Source of the DNA: CAVQXR01 sp046330455 | Lineage (GTDB): Bacteria; Actinomycetota; Thermoleophilia; Gaiellales; Gaiellaceae | Length of the DNA: 64,000 nucleotides | Direction: 5' to 3' | Assembly: GCA_046330455.1 (NCBI GenBank) | Contig: JAXLSU010000004.1 | Coordinates: forward strand, 62,001-126,000 | Shown: positions 7,443 to 16,533 of the stretch, piece after piece | Layout: every line of letters begins with the position of its first letter | Position numbering within the stretch: the first letter of the stretch is position 1 | Translations under genes and position numbers: made by a program | Notes under the pieces: model-generated | The model's database searches: none | Told to the model about the DNA's origin: nothing | What the model saw: the letters and a program-made list of their open reading frames with translations, nothing else

Positions 7443-8268
7443 CGAGCTTCGCGAGCTCGCCGAGCGCTTTCTCGGGGAGCTCCCATTCTCGGACGAGCTC
7501 GGGCGGCTCGAGGACGCGCTGCGCTACTCGCTCCTCGGCGGCGGCAAGCGGATCCGGCCGGTGCTCTGCCTCGCGGCCGGGGAGGCGCTCGGACGCGAGC
7601 CCGCTGAGCTCCTGCCGGCCGGCTGCGCGATCGAGCTCGTCCACACGTTCTCGCTCGTCCACGACGACCTCCCGGCGCTCGACGACGACGACCTGCGGCG
7701 AGGGCAGCCGAGCGCCCACGTCCGGTTCGGGGAGGCCGTCGCGATCCTGTCGGGCGACGCGCTGCTCACCGAGGCCTTCCGGCTCGTGCTTCGCTACCCG
7801 CAGCCGGGCCCGGCACGCGTGCTCGCCGACGCCACTCTCGGCATGATCGGGGGGCAGTACGTCGACATCACGGTCGACGGCGACCTCGATGCGGCGGGGC
7901 TCGCGGCGCTCCACCGGCTGAAGACGGGACGCCTGCTCGCCGCCTGCGTGGGCACCGCTCTGGAGGTCGCCGCTGTCCCCGCGAGCAGTCGTGGGCCCTG
8001 GCTCGCCTTCGCCGACGACGTCGGCCTCCTCTTCCAGATCGTCGACGACATCCTCGACGCCACGGGGACGGCCGAGGAGCTCGGCAAGACGCCCGGCAAG
8101 GACGAGGCCGCCGGGAAGGTCACGTACGTCTCCCTCCACGGCCTCGCCCGCGCCCGCGAGCTCGCCGACGAGACCCGTGCCCGGGTTCGGCAAGCACTCG
8201 ACGCGATCGACGGCGACACGCGGGCCCTCCGCGAGCTCGTCGACACGATTCGCGAGCGACGCGCCTGA
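7429..8268 (+). CDS. ispA: Polyprenyl synthetase (farnesyl/geranylgeranyl diphosphate synthase)
   Basis: Chain-elongating prenyltransferase that condenses IPP with allylic diphosphates. Motifs run in order: LLGGGKRIRP (IPP-binding Lys/Arg, residues ~35-44), the first Asp-rich motif HDDLPALDDDD (residues ~78-88), GQYVDI, KTGRLLAACV, and the second Asp-rich motif FQIVDDILD. The frame has no ATG, GTG or TTG upstream of GGGKRIRP; the first is GTG 7561, which would delete that motif. The best candidate is ATC 7429, preceded at 6 nt by AAGGGAG, giving 279 residues, close to the family norm of ~290. A CTG at 7519 is less likely. dxs, often next door, is absent. Confidence 0.85.
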   Translation: MHRPDELRELAERFLGELPFSDELGRLEDALRYSLLGGGKRIRPVLCLAAGEALGREPAELLPAGCAIELVHTFSLVHDDLPALDDDDLRRGQPSAHVRFGEAVAILSGDALLTEAFRLVLRYPQPGPARVLADATLGMIGGQYVDITVDGDLDAAGLAALHRLKTGRLLAACVGTALEVAAVPASSRGPWLAFADDVGLLFQIVDDILDATGTAEELGKTPGKDEAAGKVTYVSLHGLARARELADETRARVRQALDAIDGDTRALRELVDTIRERRA

Positions 8269-8351
8269 CGCCGCCGACCGGGCGTTGCCGGCGACCCGGG
8301 TCCGGCCGAGACACGGTCGGAACGGACGATGCCCCGCGCCGGGGCCGTGGC

Positions 8352-8357
8352 TACGAT
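8352..8357 (+). promoter_or_regulatory. -10-like TACGAT for tlyA
   Basis: TACGAT is 8 nt before the tlyA GTG, in a 97-nt intergenic gap, with no Shine-Dalgarno. Confidence 0.45.
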
Positions 8358-8365
8358 TCCGTGAC

Positions 8366-9136
8366 GTGAAGAAGCGCCTCGACGTGCTGCTCGTTGAGCG
8401 TGGGCTGGCAGACACGCGCTCCCAGGCGCAGGCGCTCGTCCTCGCAGGCCGGGTCTCGGGCCACTCGAAGGCAGGGAGCATGCTGGACGAGGGGGCCCTG
8501 CTCGAGCTCGAATCGCCTCCCCGCTTCGTCTCTCGCGGCGGCGAGAAGCTCGAGCACGCCCTCTCGGCGCTTCGGATCGACGTCACGGGCGAAGACTGCC
8601 TCGACGTCGGAGCCTCCACCGGGGGGTTCACGGACTGCCTGCTCCAGGCCGGCGCGGCCCGGGTCTGCGCGCTCGACGTTGGCCGGGCCCAGCTGCACGA
8701 GCGCCTCCGCGTCGACCCGCGCGTCAGGGCGCTCGAGCGGACGAACGCCCGGACGCTCCGCTGCGAGCTGCTGCCATTCGCTCCGACGTTCGTCACCTGC
8801 GACGTGTCCTTCATCAGCCTCCGCCTCGCGCTGCCGCCGGCGCTCGTCTGTGCCGCTCGAGGCTACCGCGCGCTCGTGCTCGTGAAGCCCCAGTTCGAGG
8901 CGGGCCGGACCGAGGCCGGCCGCGGCGTCGTTCGCGACCCGGCCGTCCATCGCCGCGTGCTGGGCGAGCTCGCCGGTCTCGCCCAGGCCGACTGGGGCAG
9001 CGCCCTGTGCGGGATCGTGGACTCGGGCCTGCCCGGGCCGAAGGGCAATCGCGAGTTCTTCCTGTTCCTCGAGCACGCTCGACCCCGGACGCCGCAGGAG
9101 CGCATCGATGCCTGGATCGACGACGCGGTCGGCTAG
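8366..9136 (+). CDS. tlyA: TlyA family rRNA 2'-O-methyltransferase
   Basis: S4-domain N-terminus (KKRLDVLLVERGLADTRSQA) joined to a FtsJ-like SAM methyltransferase (CLDVGASTGGFTDCLLQAGA; VTCDVSFISL; LVLVKPQFEAGR). In mycobacteria the homologue methylates both ribosomal subunits and sensitises cells to capreomycin. The 256-residue length is normal. The GTG start follows a -10-like hexamer. It heads the conserved actinobacterial run tlyA-nadK-recN-steA-steB-pyrG and overlaps nadK by 29 nt. Confidence 0.93.
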   Translation: MKKRLDVLLVERGLADTRSQAQALVLAGRVSGHSKAGSMLDEGALLELESPPRFVSRGGEKLEHALSALRIDVTGEDCLDVGASTGGFTDCLLQAGAARVCALDVGRAQLHERLRVDPRVRALERTNARTLRCELLPFAPTFVTCDVSFISLRLALPPALVCAARGYRALVLVKPQFEAGRTEAGRGVVRDPAVHRRVLGELAGLAQADWGSALCGIVDSGLPGPKGNREFFLFLEHARPRTPQERIDAWIDDAVG

Positions 9137-9926
9137 CGCCGTCCGGCGAGCCGCGTTCGTGACCCACGGACGCTCGTCGGTGATCGCAGGCGCGCTCGAG
9201 CGGCTCGAGGCGGTCGCGACCAGCGCCGGGGTGGAGCTCGTCGAGGACGGCGACGGCGACGTCGACCTCGTGGTCGCGCTCGGCGGCGACGGCACGATGC
9301 TGCGGGCGCTCCACCGCTTCCTCGGCAGGCACGTGCCCGTGATCGGCGTGAACTTCGGGCGGATCGGGTTCCTGACGAGCATCGCCGCCGCGGAGCTCGA
9401 GCCCGGTCTCGCCCGGGCGTTCGCGGGCGAGCACCAGGTCGTCGAGCTCGCCACGATCGCCGCGTCGGTCGACGGGCGAACGCACGATGCGGTCAACGAC
9501 GTCGTCGTCACGAGCTCGCTTCCCGGTCGGATGGTGGAGCTCGAAGCGCGGCTCGGGCAGGAGGTGCTCGGCGTGACGGCGTGTGACGGCCTCATCTGCT
9601 GTACGCCGTCCGGATCGACGGCGTACAACCTCTCGAACGGCGGGCCCGTTCTCATGCGCGGCCTCGACGCGATGGCGATCACGTTCGTCGCCCCGCACTC
9701 CCTGCACGCGCGGCCGCTCGTCGTCGAGCCGGGTCTCGGGCTCGGAATCGTGAACCGGACACCGGACGTCCCGGTCACGGTGCTCGTCGACGGCCGGCAG
9801 ATCGGGGAGCTCGCGCCCGGCCAGTCGCTCACGGTCGACGTGGGCCGCGAGAAGGCGAACCTCGCGCTGCTCCCCGAGGTGACCTTCTTCTCCCGGTACC
9901 GCGAGGTCTTCCTGGAGCAACGCTGA
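9108..9926 (+). CDS. nadK: NAD kinase
   Basis: Phosphorylates NAD to NADP. The chain has the GGDGTMLRA signature (residues ~62-70), VNFGRIGFLT, the NDVVVTSS motif, and CTPSGSTAYNLSNGGPV. The ATG inside the tlyA 3' end gives 272 residues. A later start near GTG 9159 would still keep the catalytic core, so the exact start is uncertain. It sits between tlyA and recN as in Mycobacterium, and its stop overlaps the recN start as TGATG. Confidence 0.94.
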   Translation: MPGSTTRSASAVRRAAFVTHGRSSVIAGALERLEAVATSAGVELVEDGDGDVDLVVALGGDGTMLRALHRFLGRHVPVIGVNFGRIGFLTSIAAAELEPGLARAFAGEHQVVELATIAASVDGRTHDAVNDVVVTSSLPGRMVELEARLGQEVLGVTACDGLICCTPSGSTAYNLSNGGPVLMRGLDAMAITFVAPHSLHARPLVVEPGLGLGIVNRTPDVPVTVLVDGRQIGELAPGQSLTVDVGREKANLALLPEVTFFSRYREVFLEQR

Positions 9927-11584
9927 TGCTGCGCCGGCTCCGCGTCGACAACCTCGTTCTGATCCGCGAGGCCGAGCTCGTGCTCGGGCCCGGTCTGAAC
10001 GTGGTCACGGGGGAGACCGGGGCCGGCAAGACGATCCTCACGCAGGCGATCGGCCTGCTGCTCGGCGCCCGCGCGGAGGCTGGGCTGCTCGGGCCCCGCG
10101 GCCCGGAGGCCTATGTCGAGGCCGAGCTCGACCTGCCCGAGGACCTCCTCGGCGAGGAGGGAGCGATCGCGGAGCTCCGGCCGGCCGACGAGCCCGGGCT
10201 CGTCGCCGCGCGGCGGGTGTTCGCCGACGGGCGCAGCCGTGCGTACGCCTGGGGGCGGGCGATCGCGCGCGAGGACCTGGCCGGGGTCGTGGAGCGGCTG
10301 CTCGCGATGTCCGGCCAGTTCGAGCAGCGCCGGCTGGCGCGGCCGTCTCACCAGCTCGAGCTCCTCGACGCGTTCGCCGGAGAGGGGCAGGCCCGCCGGC
10401 GTGTCGCGGCAGAGCGGGCCTGGCGGGACGTCGGCGCGACCCGCCGGACCCGCGACGAGGCCGCCCGCGCGGCCGGCGATCGAGGGGCCCTGGTTGCCGA
10501 GCTGACCGCGCTCGTCGAGGCGACGGACGGGCTCGACGCAGAGGCGGAGGAGCGCCTGCGCGCCGAGCACGCACGGCTGCGCAACGCCGCCGGGCTCGCC
10601 CAGGCAGCGACGGCTGCCGCCGAAGCACTCGCGCCGGAGCTCACCGAGCAGCCCGGCGCGGCCGAGCTGGCGGCCTCCGCGGAGCGGGCGCTGCGGCCGC
10701 TCGCCGGCGTCTCGCCCGAGCTCGAGACAGCCTCCGCCGCCCTGCTCGACGCGAGCGAGCGCCTCCGCGATACCGCGTCCGGGCTGCGAGGCTTCCTGGC
10801 CTCGCTCGATGCCGAGCCTGGCCGCCTCGAGGCGGTCGAGGAGGAACTCGGCAGGATCGGCGACCTGCGCCGGCGCTTCGGTGTGCCGACTCTCGCGGAG
10901 CTCCTCGACCGGGTAGCGGCGGCCCGTGTCGAGCTCGACGAGCTGGGTGCCGGCAGCGATCCCCTGGAGCGGGCCCAGGCGGCCCTGACCGAGGCCGAGA
11001 CCCGGTTTGCCGAGGCGGCGGCCGCGCTGCGAGCCGCACGCCGCGAGGCGGCCCCGGCGTTCTCGTCGGCGGCAAGGAGCGAGCTCGCCCACCTCGGCCT
11101 CGGCGAGGGGGAGCTCTGCGTCGAGCTCGGCGAGCGTGACCCGGGGCCGACCGGCACCGACACGGTGGCGCTGCTGATCCGCTCGAACGCCGGGATGCCG
11201 TTCGCACCGGTCGCGACGACGGCGTCGGGCGGCGAGCTGTCCCGGATCGCGCTCGCCCTCCGGGTAGCCGCCCACGCCCGGGCAGGCGAGCCGACCGTCG
11301 TGTTCGACGAGATCGATGCCGGGATCGGCGGCCAGACCGCTCACGCCGTCGCCGAGTCTCTCGCCCGCCTCGCCCGGATCTCACAGGTGATTGCGATCAC
11401 GCACCTGCCCCAGATCGCGAGCGTCGCCGACGTCCACTTCCGGGTGGAGAAGATCCCCGGCGATCCCACACACACGCGGATCGAGCGCCTCGGCGACGAC
11501 GAGCGGCGACGCGAGCTCGAGCGGATGCTCGGCGGCGCCGACTTCCTCGTCGGCGCGGGTCTCGTCCGCCCGCAGGAATCCTGA
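9926..11584 (+). CDS. recN: DNA repair protein RecN
   Basis: SMC-like ATPase for double-strand-break repair. The 552 residues contain the Walker A GETGAGKTILTQAI near the N-terminus, a long coiled-coil region rich in Glu/Ala/Arg interrupted near the middle, and the C-terminal signature/Walker B block ATTASGGELSRIALALRV plus TVVFDEIDAGIGGQTA. The ATG overlaps the nadK stop. No SOS box is visible upstream, so it is probably expressed with tlyA-nadK. Confidence 0.95.
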   Translation: MLRRLRVDNLVLIREAELVLGPGLNVVTGETGAGKTILTQAIGLLLGARAEAGLLGPRGPEAYVEAELDLPEDLLGEEGAIAELRPADEPGLVAARRVFADGRSRAYAWGRAIAREDLAGVVERLLAMSGQFEQRRLARPSHQLELLDAFAGEGQARRRVAAERAWRDVGATRRTRDEAARAAGDRGALVAELTALVEATDGLDAEAEERLRAEHARLRNAAGLAQAATAAAEALAPELTEQPGAAELAASAERALRPLAGVSPELETASAALLDASERLRDTASGLRGFLASLDAEPGRLEAVEEELGRIGDLRRRFGVPTLAELLDRVAAARVELDELGAGSDPLERAQAALTEAETRFAEAAAALRAARREAAPAFSSAARSELAHLGLGEGELCVELGERDPGPTGTDTVALLIRSNAGMPFAPVATTASGGELSRIALALRVAAHARAGEPTVVFDEIDAGIGGQTAHAVAESLARLARISQVIAITHLPQIASVADVHFRVEKIPGDPTHTRIERLGDDERRRELERMLGGADFLVGAGLVRPQES

Positions 11585-11586
11585 GC

Positions 11587-12720
11587 GTGGGCTTCGTCGA
11601 CTTCCAGGGAACCGCGCGGCTCGACCGGCGCACGAAGCACCTCGTGAAACGCCTCGGGCCGGACGACATCGCGATCATCGACCATGCCGAGCTCGACCGG
11701 GTCTCGGCGGAGGAGCTCGCCGAATCGGGCGTCCGCATCGTCGTCAACGTCGCGCCGTCCGTGTCGGAGCGGTACCCGAACCCGGGCCCGCTCGAGCTCG
11801 TCCGGGCAGGCGTCTGCCTGATCGACGCTCCGGGCGCGCCGCTCTTCGAGCAGCTCCGGGACGGGGACGCGATCTCGGTGCGAGGCTCGAACGTGTTCCG
11901 GAACGGGACGCGCCTCGCTTCCGGCCACGAGCTCTCGGCCGGCGAGCTCGAGGAGCTGCTGGCCGAGCAGCACGGGCGGGTCACCGATGCGCTCGAGGCG
12001 TTCGCCGACAACACGATGCGCTACCTCCGGGAGGAGGGCCGGCTGCTCACCGAGGGCGTGCAGCTGCCCCAGCTCCGCACGCGCTTCCGCGACCGCCACG
12101 CGCTCGTCGTCGCCCGCGGGCCCGGCTACAAGCGCGATCTCGCGATCGTGCGCCACTACATCCGCGAGTTCCGGCCGGTGATCGTCGCGGTCGACGGGGG
12201 AGCGGACGCGTTGCTGCGGGCCGGGTACCGGCCGGAGCTGATCGTCGGCGACATGGACTCGGTGTCCGACGAGGCCCTCCGGTGCGGGGCCGAGCTGATC
12301 GTGCACGCCTACGAGGATGGACGCGCACCGGGCCGCGCGAGGCTCGACCGGCTCGGGATGCCGTCGGTCAGCATTCCCATGGCGGGCGTCAGCGAGGATC
12401 TCGCGATGCTGCTCGCGTTCGACAAGGGCGCCGAGCTGATCGTCGCGGTCGGCACGCACTTCAACCTCGTCGAGTTCCTCGAGCGAAACCGATCCGGGAT
12501 GTCCTCGACGTTCCTCACGAGGCTCCGGGTCGGAGAGGTGCTCGTCGACGCGCGCGGCGTGTCGCGGCTGTTTCGCCAGCGGGCCGGGCTCTGGCCGCTC
12601 GTCGCGTTCGCGGTCGGCGCGCTCACCGTGGTCGTGGCCGCGGTGGCGAGCTCCCCGGATCTTCGCGACTTCATCGCCGCGCTCGTGGGGCGTCTCAGGT
12701 CGTTCGTCGGGATCGGGTAG
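11587..12720 (+). CDS. steA: SteA-like protein (thiamin-pyrophosphokinase-like fold, membrane-anchored)
   Basis: Homologue of the mycobacterial Rv1697 / corynebacterial SteA family, implicated in cell division or envelope work with its partner SteB. The 377-residue chain has a pyrophosphokinase-like core (VIVAVDGGADALLRAGYRPELIVGDMDSV) and a C-terminal hydrophobic helix (LWPLVAFAVGALTVVVAA) that would anchor it in the membrane. It starts at GTG 11587, 3 nt after recN, and is followed 4 nt later by the SteB/MctB-like gene, as in Mycobacterium. True kinase activity is doubtful. Confidence 0.85.
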   Translation: MGFVDFQGTARLDRRTKHLVKRLGPDDIAIIDHAELDRVSAEELAESGVRIVVNVAPSVSERYPNPGPLELVRAGVCLIDAPGAPLFEQLRDGDAISVRGSNVFRNGTRLASGHELSAGELEELLAEQHGRVTDALEAFADNTMRYLREEGRLLTEGVQLPQLRTRFRDRHALVVARGPGYKRDLAIVRHYIREFRPVIVAVDGGADALLRAGYRPELIVGDMDSVSDEALRCGAELIVHAYEDGRAPGRARLDRLGMPSVSIPMAGVSEDLAMLLAFDKGAELIVAVGTHFNLVEFLERNRSGMSSTFLTRLRVGEVLVDARGVSRLFRQRAGLWPLVAFAVGALTVVVAAVASSPDLRDFIAALVGRLRSFVGIG

Positions 12721-12723
12721 CCC

Positions 12724-13650
12724 GTGTTCGATCTCCGCTACCACGTCGCGTCGCTCGCCGCGGTCTTCGTCTCGCTCGCCCTCGGGATCGTGATCGGGGT
12801 CGCGATCGCGTCGGGAGGCGAGGTGGAGAAGCAGACCGCCGACTTCGTGAAGCGGGACCGCGACGAGCTGCGGGTCGAGCTCGAGCGGCTCGAGGAGCAG
12901 CTCGAGCAGACGCGCCTTGCCGCCCAGGCCGATGCGGAGTTCGTCGACGCGCTGTACCTCCCGGTCGTGCAGGGGCGCCTTGCCGGCGCCCGGATCGCGC
13001 TCGTGCAGCTCGGGGGCGGCGATTCGGGCACGGCGGAGGACGTCGAGGACGTGCTGAGGACGGCCGGCGCGAGCGGGCCCTCGCTCGTGGTCGAGCTGCC
13101 TCTCGCCGGGGACGAGGTCGATGCGGCTCTCCTCGCCGACCCCGTGCTTGCCGCCTACGCGGGCGAGGCGAACCGTGAGGCGCTCGGCGAGGCGCTCGGC
13201 GAGGAGCTTGCGACCGTGGGCTCCGGCCCGCTCTGGGTCGCGCTCCAGGGCGTGATCGCCGCCGAGGTGAGCGGCGTCACGCCCGACTCGCTCGACGGTG
13301 CCGCTGTCGTGCGCACGTGGGATCCGACGGAGGACGGCCTGCCTGACCCGGAGAGCCCGGAGGTGAAGGAGACCGACGCCTTCCTGACCGGGCTGCTCCG
13401 GGGGCTCGCCTCCCCGGGCATCCCGGTCGTGGGCGCCGAGCGCCTGTCGGACGACCCGTCGATGATCCCCTTCTTCGAGGAGTCCGACATCTCCTCGGTC
13501 GACGATGTCGGGCGCTCGGGCGGCAACATCTCGCTCGCTCTGCTCCTGGGTGGAGCGACGCCGGGCCACTACGGGGCCAAGGAGACCGCGGTGGACGGCG
13601 TCGTGCCGCCCCTCCCGGACGACCTCGTCCTCGCGACCGATGGCGGCTAG
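12724..13650 (+). CDS. steB: SteB / MctB-like envelope protein
   Basis: Matches the Rv1698 family, described as a copper-transport channel (MctB) in mycobacteria and as the SteA partner in corynebacteria. The N-terminus MFDLRYHVASLAAVFVSLA starts a single signal-anchor helix (to ~residue 30), followed by a coiled-coil (residues ~35-75) and an extracytoplasmic domain. The opening FDLRYH and the ALGIVIG helix are family hallmarks. Adjacency to steA supports the division role more than copper export in this organism, but that is inference. Confidence 0.82.
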   Translation: MFDLRYHVASLAAVFVSLALGIVIGVAIASGGEVEKQTADFVKRDRDELRVELERLEEQLEQTRLAAQADAEFVDALYLPVVQGRLAGARIALVQLGGGDSGTAEDVEDVLRTAGASGPSLVVELPLAGDEVDAALLADPVLAAYAGEANREALGEALGEELATVGSGPLWVALQGVIAAEVSGVTPDSLDGAAVVRTWDPTEDGLPDPESPEVKETDAFLTGLLRGLASPGIPVVGAERLSDDPSMIPFFEESDISSVDDVGRSGGNISLALLLGGATPGHYGAKETAVDGVVPPLPDDLVLATDGG

Positions 13651-14893
13651 TCCGACGGGGCTCTCGATCCTCGTCGCCGCGCGCGACGAGGAGGCACGGA
13701 TCGGCCCGCTCGTCGAGCGGCTGCGGTGTCGGTTCCCGGGGGCCCGCGTCATCGTCGGCGACGACGGCTCGAGGGACGGAACGGCGGCGGCCGCGAGGGC
13801 CGCGGGTGCGACCGTCGCGACGGGGCCGCGGCTCGGCAAGGGCGAGGCCCTGAACGCCGCCGAGCGTGCTGCCGGCCCCGGGCCGGTGCTGCTCTGCGAC
13901 GCCGACCTCGAGGGCGAGCTCGGGCCGCTCGTCGCCGCGGGTCACGACCTGTCGATCGCGGCGTTCACCGCGAGCGTTGGCGGCGGGCTCGGGATCGCGA
14001 AGCGAGCCGCGAGAGAGCTGATCCGGCTCCGGACCGGGCGGACGTTCGCCGAGCCGCTGTCGGGGCAGCGATTCCTCAGCGAGCGGGCCCGGGCGGCCTG
14101 CTTTCCGGTTGCCCGCGGATTCGGGTGCGAGGTGCGGATGACGATCGATGCCTGCCGTGCCGGGCTCGGGGTCGCCGAGCTTCCGCTCTCCCTCCGGCAC
14201 CGGCCGACGGGCCGCGAGCTCGCCGGGTTCGCCCATCGAGGGCTGCAGCTCTGGGAGGCGGTGCTCGCGTCCGGGCCGCTCGCCGTCAACCACCGCGGGA
14301 ACAGGCTGCCGCTTCTCGGCGTCGCGGTCGCGCTCGGAGGTAGCGGCGCGCCGGCCCGCGGGCGGGCTGCCGTGGCCGCCGTCGTGCTCGTCGGCGTCCT
14401 CGACGATCTCTTCTCAGGCCCGGAGCGGGGCTGGCGGGCGCACCTGCGAGCCGGAAGGACGACGGGCGTGCTGAAGCTCGTCGCGATCCCGGCCGTCGGC
14501 CTCGTCGCGACCCGCTCGCTGAGCGGCGCGCTCGTCGTCGGGCTCGCCGCGAACGCGCTCAACCAGCTCGACACGAGGCCGGGGCGCGCCCTGAAGGCCT
14601 TTCTGCTCTGCAGCGCCACGCAGAAGGCCGCCGACGGCTACACGGCGCTCGCCGTCCTGCTGCTTCCATACGATCTCCGCGAGCGAATGATGCTGGGCGA
14701 TGCGGGAGCGAACGCACTGGGGGCCGTGGTAGGCTTGCGCTCCGTGGCCCGGCAGACCTCGTGTGGTCGCTGGACGGCCGTGGGAATCCTGGCCGGGCTG
14801 AACGTCCTCGGGGAGCGGTGCTCACTCGGCGCCCTGATCGAGCGAACGCCCGGCCTTCGCGAGCTCGACGGGCTCGGGAGGCAACCCGCGTGA
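13640..14893 (+). CDS. Fused GT2 glycosyltransferase / polyprenyl-phosphate sugar-phosphotransferase-like protein
   Basis: Residues ~1-205 are a GT2 domain (LVAARDEEARI, GDDGSRDGT, metal-binding CDADLEG at 86-92, LSGQRFLSERA). Residues ~215-400 resemble the MraY/WecA phosphoglycosyl-transferase family: NHRGNRLPLLG, GVLDDL (DD at 255-256), AHLRAGRTTGVLKL, NALNQLDTRPG, and MLGDAGANALGAVVG at 351-365, with several hydrophobic helices. The membrane part appears to lack the first helices of WecA. It overlaps steB by 11 nt and pyrG by GTGA. It could make or extend a lipid-linked sugar for wall polymers. The substrate is unknown. Confidence 0.7.
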   Translation: MAASPTGLSILVAARDEEARIGPLVERLRCRFPGARVIVGDDGSRDGTAAAARAAGATVATGPRLGKGEALNAAERAAGPGPVLLCDADLEGELGPLVAAGHDLSIAAFTASVGGGLGIAKRAARELIRLRTGRTFAEPLSGQRFLSERARAACFPVARGFGCEVRMTIDACRAGLGVAELPLSLRHRPTGRELAGFAHRGLQLWEAVLASGPLAVNHRGNRLPLLGVAVALGGSGAPARGRAAVAAVVLVGVLDDLFSGPERGWRAHLRAGRTTGVLKLVAIPAVGLVATRSLSGALVVGLAANALNQLDTRPGRALKAFLLCSATQKAADGYTALAVLLLPYDLRERMMLGDAGANALGAVVGLRSVARQTSCGRWTAVGILAGLNVLGERCSLGALIERTPGLRELDGLGRQPA

Positions 14894-16533
14894 GCGAGCG
14901 CCGGACGAAGTACGTCTTCGTCACCGGCGGCGTCGTCTCGTCGCTCGGCAAGGGCATCACCGCGGCCTCCCTCGGGGCGCTCCTGAAGGCGCGAGGACTC
15001 GGCGTCCAGGTCCAGAAGTTCGACCCGTACATCAACGTCGACCCGGGCACGATGAGCCCGTACCAGCACGGCGAGGTGTTCGTCACCGAGGACGGGGCCG
15101 AGACCGACCTCGACATCGGTCACTACGAGCGTTTCGTCGACGAGAACCTCTCCCGCAACGCGAACCACACCTCGGGTGCGATCTGGTACGCCGTGATCCG
15201 GAAGGAGCGCAAGGGCGAGTACCTCGGGTCGACCGTCCAGGTGATCCCGCACATCACGAACGAGATCAAAGACCGGATCCGCCGGGTCGCCCAGACCTCG
15301 GCCGCCGACGTCGTGATCTCGGAGATCGGCGGCACGGTGGGTGACATCGAGTCGCTTCCGTTCCTCGAGGCGATCCGCCAGTTCCGGCGGGAGGAGGGAC
15401 AGGAGAACGTCATCTACGTCCACGTCACCCTCGTCCCGTTCATCGACACCGCCGGCGAGCTGAAGACGAAGCCCACGCAGCACTCGGTCAACGAGCTACG
15501 GCGGATCGGTATCCACCCGGACATCGTCGTCTGCCGCTCGGGCGAGACGCTCTCGCGCGACATCCGGGAGAAGATCGCGCTGTTCGCCGACATCGACACG
15601 AAGGCCGTGATCTCGAACAGCGACATCGAGGACGTCTACCTCGCACCGCGGGCGCTCCACGACGAGGGGCTCGATGCACTCACGTGCGAGATGCTCGACC
15701 TCGGCTGTGCGCCCGCCGACCTCGAGGCCTGGGACGCGCTGGCCGGCCGTATCGCCGCCCGTCACGGCGAGGTCGAGATCGCCCTCGTCGGCAAGTACGT
15801 CAAGGTGAAGGACGCGTACCTCTCCGTGGCCGAGTCGCTCAAGCACGCCGGCCTGCACCACGGCACGAACGTCCGGATCCGCTGGGTCGACGCCGAGGCA
15901 GAGACGCTCGAGGCGGCCGAGCGCCAGCTCGCGGGCGTCGACGGCGTCCTCGTGCCGGGCGGCTTCGGCGGCCGTGGCATCGAGGGGAAGGTCCTGGCAG
16001 CGCGCGTCGCCCGCGAGCAGAAGATCCCCTATCTCGGGATCTGCCTCGGCATGCAGATCGCGGTGATCGAGTACGCCCGCACGGTGTGTGGGCTCGACGG
16101 CGCGAACTCGAGCGAGTTCGACCCCGAGACGCCGTACCCCGTGATCGACCTGCTCCCGGAGCAGACCGAGGTCGAGGACAAGGGCGCGACGATGCGGCTC
16201 GGCGCCCAGCCGGTCGATCTCGTCGAGGGTACGAAGGCGTTCGCGGCCTACGGGGAGACGATCGTCTACGAGCGACACCGCCACCGCTTCGAGGTGAACA
16301 ACCACTTCCGGCCCCAGCTCGTCGAGGCCGGGCTCGTTGTCTCCGGCACCTACCAGGAGGGGCGGCTCGTCGAAGTCGTCGAGCTTCCCGACCATCCCTG
16401 GTTCGTGGCGAGCCAGTTCCACCCCGAGTTCAAGTCGCGCCCGAGCCGCCCGGCGCCGCTGTTTCGCGACTTCGTCGGCGCCGCGCTGGCCCGCGCCCGT
16501 GCCCGCGACCAGATCGCCGGCGCGGTCGTGTGA
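14890..16533 (+). CDS. pyrG: CTP synthase
   Basis: Makes CTP from UTP, ATP and glutamine. The 547-residue chain has the synthetase N-domain (KYVFVTGGVVSSLGKGI, KFDPYINVDPGTMSP, EIGGTVGDIESLPF) and a C-terminal class I glutaminase (PYLGICLGMQ with the nucleophilic Cys, and the catalytic His/Glu in QFHPEFKSRP). GTG 14890 overlaps the preceding stop. Adjacency to steA/steB is shared with Mycobacterium. Confidence 0.97.
   Translation: MSERRTKYVFVTGGVVSSLGKGITAASLGALLKARGLGVQVQKFDPYINVDPGTMSPYQHGEVFVTEDGAETDLDIGHYERFVDENLSRNANHTSGAIWYAVIRKERKGEYLGSTVQVIPHITNEIKDRIRRVAQTSAADVVISEIGGTVGDIESLPFLEAIRQFRREEGQENVIYVHVTLVPFIDTAGELKTKPTQHSVNELRRIGIHPDIVVCRSGETLSRDIREKIALFADIDTKAVISNSDIEDVYLAPRALHDEGLDALTCEMLDLGCAPADLEAWDALAGRIAARHGEVEIALVGKYVKVKDAYLSVAESLKHAGLHHGTNVRIRWVDAEAETLEAAERQLAGVDGVLVPGGFGGRGIEGKVLAARVAREQKIPYLGICLGMQIAVIEYARTVCGLDGANSSEFDPETPYPVIDLLPEQTEVEDKGATMRLGAQPVDLVEGTKAFAAYGETIVYERHRHRFEVNNHFRPQLVEAGLVVSGTYQEGRLVEVVELPDHPWFVASQFHPEFKSRPSRPAPLFRDFVGAALARARARDQIAGAVV

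Noticed and set aside
7561..8268. ispA starting at GTG 7561
   Set aside because: This would remove GGGKRIRP and the first ~45 residues, which are required in the family and clearly encoded upstream.
8351..11344. 997-residue minus-strand frame opposite tlyA-nadK-recN
   Set aside because: Arg/Gly/Glu/Ala-rich low-complexity product with no motif. It mirrors codon bias of real plus-strand genes. The same applies to the long antisense frames at 2955-5372, 11341-13839, 27121-29958 and 21496-23541.
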